From Thermoplasmata archaeon (lineage in GTDB: Archaea > Thermoplasmatota > E2 > DHVEG-1 > B18-G2), in contig JAGGWT010000131.1 in NCBI GenBank assembly GCA_021163455.1, positions 1 to 17,529 on the forward strand: a stretch of 17,529 nucleotides of DNA, written 5' to 3'. Below, one piece after another: positions 1 to 5,955 of this stretch. Within the stretch, counting starts at the first letter, position 1, and every line of letters starts with the position of its first letter. The notes below the pieces were generated by a model. It was not told where the DNA came from, did not search any database, and saw only the letters and a list, made by a program, of their open reading frames with translations. The position numbers and the translations under genes are program-made.

Positions 1-3000
1 TCGATTGTAGAGTTCTCTGGATCATAGCTTCCGCTTGCATTGAATGTTATCACGGTTCCGGCTATTCCGTAGTATGGTCCACCTGGATCAGCTACTGGTG
101 GATTGTTTGGCGGTGTTTCTTCAGCAGACTCTCCAGTACTTGCTCCACCACCGGTTGTTCCTCCAGTAGCTCCTCCACCGGTGGTACCTCCGGTACCGCC
201 TCCACCTGTTCCACCACCGGTACCTCCTCCACCGGATGATGGTTTGCTCTTTGTGGTGAAGGTCCATACATCGCTTTCATTCTTTGCTCCGTGTTCGTCC
301 CATGCAACTATCTTCCAGTAGTAGGTTGTTGAGTACTGGAGATTACCTAGATGATAGGTCGTTGCTGACTGGTTGCTCGATACCTTTGGTGGATTGCTGC
401 TGGTGCCAAAGTAAATGTCATAGGTAAGAGAATCTCCATCTGGGTCACTGCACTGCCATGAGAGCGTTATATCGATCTCCACATCTGTTGTCCCATCTGC
501 TGGAGATGGATTTGATGGTTTGTCTGGTGGGTGGTTTTCTGGAGATACTATAAAGGTCCCATTATCAAGAGCCATGTTTCCGAGACGATCAAATGCTCTT
601 ATCTCCAGATAGCACATGGTGTACTCGCTGAAGGTAATGTTTCCAGTGTAGTTCATCCACTCTGTCCAGTTGCCAAGGAACCATATTCTGTACTGTATTG
701 TAACTTCTCCACATGAGGAGCATCCCTGGTCGTATGCTGTCACGTTGATTTGCGTCTCGGTTGTTACCCACCATGTTCCATTATCATCTTGCATGCTTGG
801 TTCTCCAACTGTTTTGTTTATGACCGGTGGAATATTGTCAACATATACAGTCTCGTTATCATAAACCATGTTTCCAAGGTCATCATACATTGTAACATTG
901 AGGTAGTGGACGCAGTCGCCTTCCAGATATATGGTCAGGTTCATTGGGCTGTCTGACTGGTTGTACCAGGTGTAACTCCACTCTCCGTTGTACCAGATTC
1001 CTACTCTCACATGTAATGAGCCGACTATGCATGGCTCCGTTCCACCATCAGTTATGTTGAAGTATATGGGTGTCTCGCTTGTGATGAATGTGTTTCCGCA
1101 CTTCACATACTTTGGTTCGCCAATTTCTTTGGTGAATTTCGGTGGTGTGTTATCTACATATACGGTTTCGTTGTGATATGCTGTGTTGCCAAGGTCATCT
1201 ACTGCTGTTATGTTGATCCAGTGCTTACATTCTTCCGGAATGGTAAAGTTGATTGATGCTGTTCTGGAATCAACATAGTCTTCATAATACGTCCACTCTC
1301 CTGTATCAAAGGAATAAATTGAAACGTTGAGATAGACAGAACCAACTATACATGGTTCTGTTCCAGCATCTGTTGCGTTTACCCAGATCTTGGTATCGCC
1401 GGTGATGAATATGTCGTCACCCTTCTCGTAGTATGGTCCGCTGAATTCCTTGGAGATGTCTGGTGGTGTGTTGTCAACGTAGAATGTCTCGTTGTCCCAT
1501 GCTGTGTTACCAAGACAATCCTTAGCTACAATCTGGAGAGTGTGGTTGCACTCCTCGGAGAATTTGAGAGTGTATGGCAGTTCTGTTGTTATATCTGTCC
1601 AAGAACTCCATGTACCATTGCAGTATATGCGGTATGAAACTTTCTCTAAATCTGAGTTGCTGTAACCTTGTTCCCTTGCATTTATGGTTATATTCGTGGA
1701 TGATGTGATCCAGTAATCCGGATAACCATCACCCTGAACATGTGGATATCCCACCGTTTTTATAATCTGTGGAGGCGTATCATCAACATACACTGTAACA
1801 TTTTTCACCTCTTCCTTATGCCCTCCACTATCCTCGGAGTAGAACTCCAGATAATGCAAACCATCTCCAGATAGTGTAAAATTACCTGTATAAAGTTTAA
1901 AGTTACCGGTATCATCTACTCCGCTACCCGGAGTTGGGTCCCACGAGCCACTATACCATACACGATAGTATGTTGCATTTACTATCCAGCAACAAGGACA
2001 GGTTGTTGCTGCAGCAAGATTGATTTTTGTTGAACCGCCGATGAGGGGATAGCCATTCTCGGTGGAAACCGGACCATCAAAGGAAATGTTGGTTACTATC
2101 CGCTCCCATGGTCTGTAATACACATAGGCAGTTACCCTATCACCAGTACCCTCCATATTGTTGTACGGTGGTGGTGCTGAATCTGTATCATGGTCATCGT
2201 ATGGTCCAGAACTTGAACCCCACCAGTTGTATTTTGCATCCACCGGCTCCGCCAGGGGACAGGATGGAACCTTTATACCATATTTCTCATTTTCAAAGAT
2301 GTCATTACAATGTATGGTGTTGTTTTTGAAGATTTTTATACCAATCTCATTATGGTGTATACTATTCCACATGATGATGTTGTCTCGCGCGGTATTCAGC
2401 AGTATCCCAATATCCGCATCATACACCTCATTGGATGTTATGCTATTGTTGTCGGCTCCTCCCGATAAGAATATACCCTTTTCGCAATCATAAATCACAT
2501 TGTTTCTGATGATACTCGATGTTACATCACCAACTAATGCGATAGCGCAACCTTTGGGGCAGTATGCAGGCGGCGTCCATCCAAAAATACCCTTGATATC
2601 GTATATGGTACAGTTGGATATTGTGATATTGGATATTGGTAATCCAAAGAGTCTGTGAACTAATACACCTATACTGCTGTCGTGGATGATGAAGTTATCT
2701 AAAATAACATCGCTGCTTTTAACATGAACAGCAACCATATTGGGTGTCTTACACAGACTTCCATCTATAATCGGTTTGTTGCTTGCATTGCCTACGATAC
2801 GCACGGCTTTATAGATTATTATACGTGAGTAGTCTGTTGTCTCGTTTTTATTTACCCTTATTGTATTACCATCATGTGCAGCTATTATTGCTCTCTGGAT
2901 AGCATCTGGGCCATAGAATGAGAGCTCTGTATCTTCATCCCACACACCATCGTTATCGAGATCAATAAATACATCAGGTTGCCCAGACGGGACAGTGATG

Positions 3001-3119
3001 CCCGGAGAAATTGCGAGCGATACCGTGCTTGCTATACCCATCATCACTAAAAAAACTATAGCCCCATCCATAGCTATAGACCTGTAGAGCTTCCAAACGT
3101 GATTTATCGCCTTTATCAT
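1..3119 (-). CDS. Large secreted surface protein: beta-helix, Ig-like repeats, FN3-like and PKD modules (3' end outside window)
   Basis: An open frame of 1039 codons runs without a stop from ATG at 3119 to the left edge, so the C-terminus is missing. Visible parts are: a basic N-terminus and hydrophobic segment (residues 19-37), either a signal peptide or an anchor; an acidic DLDNDG loop (53-58) resembling a calcium site; a right-handed parallel beta-helix of the NosD/pectate-lyase type (about 85-285) ending in the YNWWGSSSGP motif (297-306); five Ig-like repeats of about 100-110 residues (341-862), four of them closing with a VYVDNTPP-like motif; a fibronectin-III-like module (863-955); a Gly/Thr linker (956-1000); and the start of a PKD domain (1007 onward, PVADPGGPYYG). 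More than 30 N-x-S/T sites suggest heavy N-glycosylation. The ribosome-binding site GGTGAGG precedes the start. An extracellular adhesin or cell-wall role is inferred; whether it is the main S-layer protein cannot be told. Confidence 0.9.
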   Translation of the reverse strand, partial: MIKAINHVWKLYRSIAMDGAIVFLVMMGIASTVSLAISPGITVPSGQPDVFIDLDNDGVWDEDTELSFYGPDAIQRAIIAAHDGNTIRVNKNETTDYSRIIIYKAVRIVGNASNKPIIDGSLCKTPNMVAVHVKSSDVILDNFIIHDSSIGVLVHRLFGLPISNITISNCTIYDIKGIFGWTPPAYCPKGCAIALVGDVTSSIIRNNVIYDCEKGIFLSGGADNNSITSNEVYDADIGILLNTARDNIIMWNSIHHNEIGIKIFKNNTIHCNDIFENEKYGIKVPSCPLAEPVDAKYNWWGSSSGPYDDHDTDSAPPPYNNMEGTGDRVTAYVYYRPWERIVTNISFDGPVSTENGYPLIGGSTKINLAAATTCPCCWIVNATYYRVWYSGSWDPTPGSGVDDTGNFKLYTGNFTLSGDGLHYLEFYSEDSGGHKEEVKNVTVYVDDTPPQIIKTVGYPHVQGDGYPDYWITSSTNITINAREQGYSNSDLEKVSYRIYCNGTWSSWTDITTELPYTLKFSEECNHTLQIVAKDCLGNTAWDNETFYVDNTPPDISKEFSGPYYEKGDDIFITGDTKIWVNATDAGTEPCIVGSVYLNVSIYSFDTGEWTYYEDYVDSRTASINFTIPEECKHWINITAVDDLGNTAYHNETVYVDNTPPKFTKEIGEPKYVKCGNTFITSETPIYFNITDGGTEPCIVGSLHVRVGIWYNGEWSYTWYNQSDSPMNLTIYLEGDCVHYLNVTMYDDLGNMVYDNETVYVDNIPPVINKTVGEPSMQDDNGTWWVTTETQINVTAYDQGCSSCGEVTIQYRIWFLGNWTEWMNYTGNITFSEYTMCYLEIRAFDRLGNMALDNGTFIVSPENHPPDKPSNPSPADGTTDVEIDITLSWQCSDPDGDSLTYDIYFGTSSNPPKVSSNQSATTYHLGNLQYSTTYYWKIVAWDEHGAKNESDVWTFTTKSKPSSGGGGTGGGTGGGGTGGTTGGGATGGTTGGGASTGESAEETPPNNPPVADPGGPYYGIAGTVITFNASGSYDPENSTI
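102..252 (-). repeat. Low-complexity Gly/Thr linker coding sequence
   Basis: Residues 956-1006 are mostly Gly and Thr with a few Ala, Ser and Pro. In the DNA this is a run of short CCACC/GGTACC/ACCGGT-type units. It separates the fibronectin-III-like module from the PKD domain and probably acts as a flexible, possibly O-glycosylated spacer. Misleading open frames arise on both strands because the sequence is so simple. Confidence 0.7.
534..2099 (-). repeat. Five tandem Ig-like repeat units within the surface protein
   Basis: The boundary motif TPP or IPP falls at residues 448-450, 551-553, 658-660 and 763-765, and HPP at 863-865. The units are therefore about 103, 107, 105 and 100 residues, or roughly 310 bases each, after a slightly longer first unit. 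Two central units share the string GTEPCIVGS (586-594 and 693-701) and are visibly alike at the DNA level around 1020-1070 and 1342-1390. Cysteines recur near the middle and before the last strands of each unit (for example C590/C631 and C697/C736), suggesting a disulfide in each unit. This is a duplicated extracellular module, not a mobile repeat. Confidence 0.8.
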
Positions 3120-3130
3120 AATTCCTTTCC

Positions 3131-3148
3131 CTCACCATTGTGATGGTG
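3131..3148 (-). promoter_or_regulatory. Hairpin overlapping the ribosome-binding site of the surface protein gene
   Basis: On the minus strand CACCAT, loop CACA, then ATGGTG forms a perfect 6-bp stem (3133-3148). Its 3' arm supplies GGTG of the GGTGAGG Shine-Dalgarno sequence (3130-3136), about 10 bases before the ATG. If it forms in the mRNA it would cover the ribosome-binding site. The other GGTGAGG-led genes here (starts at 5956 and 6734) lack such a stem. Confidence 0.45.
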
Positions 3149-3170
3149 GATGAAAAGTTGGTTTACACTG

Positions 3171-3204
3171 CTTTTAAATATTGTTGTACACTTATTATAA
3201 AATA
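3171..3204 (-). promoter_or_regulatory. Candidate promoter region of the surface protein gene, two TATA-like boxes
   Basis: Two TATA-like elements lie on the minus strand between the methyltransferase stop and the surface protein: TATTTTATAATAAG (3191-3204) and AATATTTAAAAG (3171-3182). Start sites 26-27 bases downstream of their centres would give leaders of roughly 50 and 30 bases, and both would include the ribosome-binding-site hairpin. Two boxes may mean two promoters; the sequence alone cannot say which is used. Confidence 0.4.
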
Positions 3205-3232
3205 GTTGCAATACACAAAATCAGCTTGCACT

Positions 3233-4396
3233 CTATGATGATTCTCTCTCGGCTATCAGAGCTCTATCCTCCATCCTGAACAGATGGATTTTTTTCTCTC
3301 CCATCAAGTCTCTTTCTATTTCGTTTCTGAGGGACCAGTATTCCTTGGGATCTATATCTATCCTGAGTGTGACCTTACCGACGTCAAGTTTCTTTAAAGT
3401 TGATTTTATACTCTGTACATCAAATTTACATGTTGCGAGGATATTGTATCTCCTCAGAAATGCAGATTCATACACCTCATCGGATGTGAGGAGGGTTCTT
3501 CTTCTACTCACCATAAGAGTGTGCCCATCGAATTCGAGTTTTCCCATGAGATTTTCCAGAAGTTCGGCTTTATGAAGAGTGGGGTCAACCTCATACAGGT
3601 ATAACAAAGGTCTGGTTTCCTTTTTTATTTCAACCCTTTTATCTCTGTCTGTGACTTTCTCCTCACTTGGTATCGATATAGCGGATGTGTCACAGGATTT
3701 CAGATCTCCCATATAAAGAGCCAATCTGTTTAGCCTGAAGTTAAGAGAGGTGTACTCCTTTTCCCCATCCAATATTATATTCTCCTTTGATATCTGGGGA
3801 GGGAGTTCAAAAGCTATTCTGTTGGTTATTCTACTGTATATTTCATATATCTTTATTGGTGAAGGATTCAGCGTATCGAGATATCTGACCGGTTCCTCTG
3901 GTCTTCGTGATGGGTCTGAAAAAACAACATCTGCTTTTATACTCTCAGCTACATCTTTGCTGGTGGCATCGCCATTTATGAATTCTATGTTATCCAGTCC
4001 AAAGACCTCCGCATTGAACTGGGCGAGTTTTAATCTAACAGGGTCCTTTTCAACCGCAATAACTCTTTCACTTTCCATGGCAAAATAGATAGCTTGAATG
4101 CCAACTCCACAGCTCACATCAGCTATTGTTTCATATCTCAATCTTTTTGCTCTGTACATAGCTACCTCTGGTGGTGTCGAATAGCGAAGACCATCTTCAT
4201 CAAAAAACAGTTTTTCAGCCAGTTTACCAAATTTCCGTTTCCCTCTTATCCTGCATTTTGCGATTTCAAATAATTTTTCCTTGCTGAATATGTCAATGTC
4301 ATCTAGCATCTCAGAGATGATCATGCCTCTGCTGTAGCCTCTCCTTATAAGTCTGACGATTCTGTTTATGATTCTGTCCATTTCCCTGTATTTCAC
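3233..4396 (-). CDS. Class I SAM-dependent methyltransferase with THUMP-like C-terminal domain
   Basis: The 387-residue protein has a helical, basic N-terminal part (1-80), then a Rossmann methyltransferase fold. The SAM-binding motif I is VSCGVGI (94-100), the acidic residue ending strand 2 is E116 in AVEKDP, a post-strand motif is NGDA (141-144), and the catalytic-type motif is SDPSRR (160-165). SDPSRR matches the DPARR-type motif of the family carrying a THUMP-like domain (PF18096), and the C-terminal 80 or so residues fit that domain. RNA is the likely substrate because THUMP-like domains and (D/N)PP(R)-type motifs occur in nucleic-acid methyltransferases, and the neighbours are tRNAs and trm5. 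The exact target base is unknown. The start is GTG at 4396, chosen because a TATA box lies about 26 bases upstream, which predicts a leaderless mRNA. An internal ATG at 4381 is the alternative. Confidence 0.85.
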   Translation of the reverse strand: MKYREMDRIINRIVRLIRRGYSRGMIISEMLDDIDIFSKEKLFEIAKCRIRGKRKFGKLAEKLFFDEDGLRYSTPPEVAMYRAKRLRYETIADVSCGVGIQAIYFAMESERVIAVEKDPVRLKLAQFNAEVFGLDNIEFINGDATSKDVAESIKADVVFSDPSRRPEEPVRYLDTLNPSPIKIYEIYSRITNRIAFELPPQISKENIILDGEKEYTSLNFRLNRLALYMGDLKSCDTSAISIPSEEKVTDRDKRVEIKKETRPLLYLYEVDPTLHKAELLENLMGKLEFDGHTLMVSRRRTLLTSDEVYESAFLRRYNILATCKFDVQSIKSTLKKLDVGKVTLRIDIDPKEYWSLRNEIERDLMGEKKIHLFRMEDRALIAERESS

Positions 4397-4418
4397 AATC
4401 TCAAAAGGAATGAAACCG

Positions 4419-4426
4419 TATTTATA
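4419..4426 (-). promoter_or_regulatory. TATA box of the methyltransferase gene
   Basis: TATAAATA on the minus strand is a near-ideal archaeal TATA box. Its centre is about 26 bases from the GTG start, so transcription should begin at or next to the start codon, giving a leaderless message. Confidence 0.65.
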
Positions 4427-4437
4427 GTTATTTGATT

Positions 4438-4442
4438 AAAAA
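4438..4442 (-). terminator. Oligo-T terminator after tRNA-Thr
   Basis: The minus strand runs straight from the acceptor stem and discriminator U into TTTTTAATC. A T-run immediately after a tRNA is the usual archaeal intrinsic termination signal. Confidence 0.5.
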
Positions 4443-4514
4443 GCCGGCGGAGGGATTCGAACCCCCGACCTGGTGATTACAAGTCACCCGCTCTACCAGC
4501 TGAGCTACGCCGGC
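4442..4514 (-). tRNA. tRNA-Thr (anticodon UGU)
   Basis: The minus strand folds into a complete cloverleaf. The acceptor stem is GCCGGCG/CGCCGGC, U8 A9 are present, the D arm is GCTC/GAGC, the anticodon stem is GGTGA/TCACC around loop CTTGTAA, and the T arm has TTCGAAT. Anticodon TGT reads ACA/ACG-type Thr codons. The discriminator is U73, and no 3' CCA is encoded. There is no intron. The first ten bases overlap the end of trm5, whose TAG stop forms U8-A9-G10. Position 37 is A, so this tRNA is not itself a Trm5 target. Confidence 0.96.
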
Positions 4515-5527
4515 TTTCTATTAACAATGATATCAAAACAGGTATAAAATTCTCTCGGTGCGTACGTCTTTATTTTGTTTATACCCACCACATCTATGCA
4601 GTTGTTTGAAACTTTTTTCAGATATTCTATATGGTTCTCAATATCAGATTCTCTAACAATGGCATAGTAATGTATGTATGTTCCCTTTTTTGATACGGTA
4701 AGGGCATCTGGAAGGAACTCTCTTGCACCAAATGGCAAATTCATGATAATCCTGTCAGCCCTTACACCCTTCTCTGCAAGTTCCTGAACTATTTTGCTGG
4801 AATCCCCCTCCATGATCTCTATCTTATGAAGCAATTTGTTTCTCTTAACATTTTCCACTGCAAGTTTAACTGCCTCCTTGTTAATATCTATAGCATAAAC
4901 TACCTTTGGATTTGCATATTTTGCTATCATTAGAGAGAATGGGGCGCAGCCGGCGAACATGTCTATAACAATCTCACCATCTCTCACGAGTTTCGCGATC
5001 CTGTATCTTTCTCTTGATAATCTGGGGGAAAAGAAGACCTTTGCTATATCCACTTCCATCTCGATACCATATTCCCTGTACAAGGTTCTTGTTTTTCTCT
5101 CGCCCGCCAGAAATTCTAGTTTTCTCGTTCTCAGTTCCCCGCTGACGGGTTCTGCATGATAAACCGCTCTGATATTTTTGTGCGCCTTTAGCAGCGCCTT
5201 TCCTATCTCTTCTCTGTACTTCTTCAGCTCCTGCGGTATCTTTATCAGAGCAATATCCCCTATCATATCATACGATGTAGGAAGGAGTTTTTTCAGTTCT
5301 TCATCCGGTATTTCAACGACGTCTTTGTACGTATTGATTCTTTCTTCCTTTGGTCTGAATTCATCCTCAAACAGTTCAAAACCTTCCACCTCTCTGGTAA
5401 CTGGAAGTATAAGAAAGTTATCTTCTCTCTTTGGGTACAGGTCTTCTCTTAGTATACCTTCTCTTTTCAACTTCCTTCGGGTCTCTTCTCCCCTGTGCAA
5501 AGGAACTCTAATGGCAGCGGATTTCAT
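4505..5527 (-). CDS. trm5: tRNA (guanine-37-N1)-methyltransferase Trm5
   Basis: Trm5 transfers a methyl group from SAM to N1 of G37, next to the anticodon, which prevents +1 frameshifting and begins wyosine synthesis on tRNA-Phe. The 340 residues match the archaeal family length. Family signatures are in order: SYDMIGDIALIKI (85-97), EPVSGELRTRKLEFLAG (126-142), FFSPRL (165-170), SAM motif DMFAGCAPFS (189-198), acidic strand-2 end AIDIN (212-216) and catalytic NLPFGA (263-268). The N-terminal small domain and the central domain are both present, so it is full length. The ATG at 5527 follows AGGAGAG closely. Upstream is tRNA-Tyr, whose G37 is the kind of base Trm5 modifies. The TAG stop lies inside tRNA-Thr. 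Confidence 0.95.
   Translation of the reverse strand: MKSAAIRVPLHRGEETRRKLKREGILREDLYPKREDNFLILPVTREVEGFELFEDEFRPKEERINTYKDVVEIPDEELKKLLPTSYDMIGDIALIKIPQELKKYREEIGKALLKAHKNIRAVYHAEPVSGELRTRKLEFLAGERKTRTLYREYGIEMEVDIAKVFFSPRLSRERYRIAKLVRDGEIVIDMFAGCAPFSLMIAKYANPKVVYAIDINKEAVKLAVENVKRNKLLHKIEIMEGDSSKIVQELAEKGVRADRIIMNLPFGAREFLPDALTVSKKGTYIHYYAIVRESDIENHIEYLKKVSNNCIDVVGINKIKTYAPREFYTCFDIIVNRKPA
4543..4550 (-). promoter_or_regulatory. TATA box for tRNA-Thr inside the trm5 coding region
   Basis: ATTTTATA on the minus strand lies within the last 15 codons of trm5, centred about 32 bases before the tRNA 5' end. A start site about 26-27 bases downstream would fall some five bases ahead of the tRNA, the usual archaeal tRNA arrangement. 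It would let the tRNA be transcribed independently of trm5. Confidence 0.5.
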
Positions 5528-5551
5528 CTCTCCTGAGAAGGTGTATCAGTT

Positions 5552-5558
5552 AAAAAAA
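5552..5558 (-). terminator. Oligo-T run after tRNA-Tyr, possibly also part of the trm5 promoter
   Basis: A run of seven T on the minus strand lies about 20 bases past the end of tRNA-Tyr and fits intrinsic termination. The same AATTTTTTTAAC stretch is also about 26 bases from the trm5 ATG, so it could double as a weak TATA element. The two roles cannot be separated by reading alone. Confidence 0.4.
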
Positions 5559-5578
5559 TTATTTTGGGGTTGTGGAAG

Positions 5579-5674
5579 TCCCGCCTCCCGGATTTGAACC
5601 GGGGACCTGTCGGTTTCCTGCCCAGAGCGTGGGGTCTACAGCCGACCGCTCTGGCCAGACTGAGCTAAGGCGGG
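5579..5674 (-). tRNA. tRNA-Tyr (anticodon GUA) with a 21-base intron
   Basis: The spliced minus strand forms a full cloverleaf. The acceptor stem is CCCGCCT/AGGCGGG with the C1-G72 pair typical of archaeal tRNA-Tyr and discriminator A73. The anticodon stem is GTCGG/CCGAC around CTGTAG-A, and the T arm is CCCGG TTCAAAT CCGGG. An insertion of about 21 bases (5615-5635) lies between positions 37 and 38, the canonical archaeal intron site. Around it CUG pairs with CAG and CCC with GGG, leaving bulges UAGA and GAAA, a bulge-helix-bulge-like substrate for the splicing endonuclease. No CCA is encoded. Confidence 0.95.
5615..5635 (-). other. Archaeal tRNA intron in tRNA-Tyr
   Basis: These 21 bases interrupt the anticodon loop after G37. 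Removing them restores loop CTGTAGA and a five-pair anticodon stem. The exact boundaries could shift by a base or two because the bulges on both sides are A-rich. Confidence 0.8.
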
Positions 5675-5697
5675 CAATCATAAATAGTAATTTCTGG

Positions 5698-5706
5698 TAT
5701 TTTAAT
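5698..5706 (-). promoter_or_regulatory. TATA box for tRNA-Tyr
   Basis: ATTAAAATA on the minus strand is centred about 28 bases upstream of the tRNA 5' end, where an archaeal tRNA promoter is expected. The rest of the 281-base gap to the next gene has no convincing gene. Confidence 0.5.
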
Positions 5707-5880
5707 CTTATCGAAGTAAACAGATAGAGCCTGGATCAAACATTTTGTATTACATTCTTTTTGACCTCTTCCTCCATAAAAGAGAGTTGTGTGAAATTTT
5801 TTGAGATAGTTCCATAACTGATTTCATCATTTGCTATATTCCTAATAAAAACTAGAAAATGAATGCAGATTTTCAATCCG

Positions 5881-5905
5881 AGAGTTAACAGTATACCGCA
5901 ACTCT
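5881..5905. promoter_or_regulatory. Inverted repeat just upstream of the first Yip1 gene promoter
   Basis: AGAGTT (5881-5886) and AACTCT (5900-5905) are perfect inverted arms separated by 13 bases. They end about ten bases before the TATA box of the gene starting at 5956. The position suits an activator or repressor site, but a 6-bp repeat can occur by chance. Confidence 0.25.
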
Positions 5906-5915
5906 AAGGAAAAAA

Positions 5916-5923
5916 TTTTATAG
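5916..5923 (+). promoter_or_regulatory. Promoter of the first Yip1-family gene
   Basis: TTTTATAG follows a purine-rich AAGGAAAAA stretch that could serve as the TFB recognition element. The predicted start near 5946 would leave only a short leader. GGTGAGG (5944-5950) is the ribosome-binding site. Confidence 0.5.
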
Positions 5924-5955
5924 TACAAATCGTTTTTCCATTTGGTGAGGAGAAA

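Noticed and set aside
102..252. CRISPR-like or phase-variable repeat in the CCACC/GGTACC-rich tract
   Set aside because: Units are irregular and keep the Gly/Thr reading frame. There are no spacers of constant length, and no homopolymer or perfect tandem unit long enough to support phase variation.
92..321. Proline-rich and Glu/Val-rich open frames on both strands in the Gly/Thr linker region
   Set aside because: They are shadows of the simple-sequence linker of the surface protein. The minus-strand frame running through 1-3119 has the domain structure and no stop.
2158..2493. Plus-strand open frame of 111 codons opposite the beta-helix
   Set aside because: It has no recognisable domain, is antisense to a clearly coding frame, and lacks a ribosome-binding site.
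5801..5860. Possible C/D box RNA: ATGATGA on the minus strand near 5830
   Set aside because: No CUGA D box or closing terminal stem was found within a normal distance, so the C-box-like string alone is not evidence.
5746..5878. Minus-strand open stretch of about 45 codons between tRNA-Tyr and the first Yip1 gene
   Set aside because: It has only a TTG as a plausible start and no ribosome-binding site. It lies in an AT-rich gap where F/I/N/K-rich translations are expected by chance. It could be a remnant, but it is not supportable as a gene.
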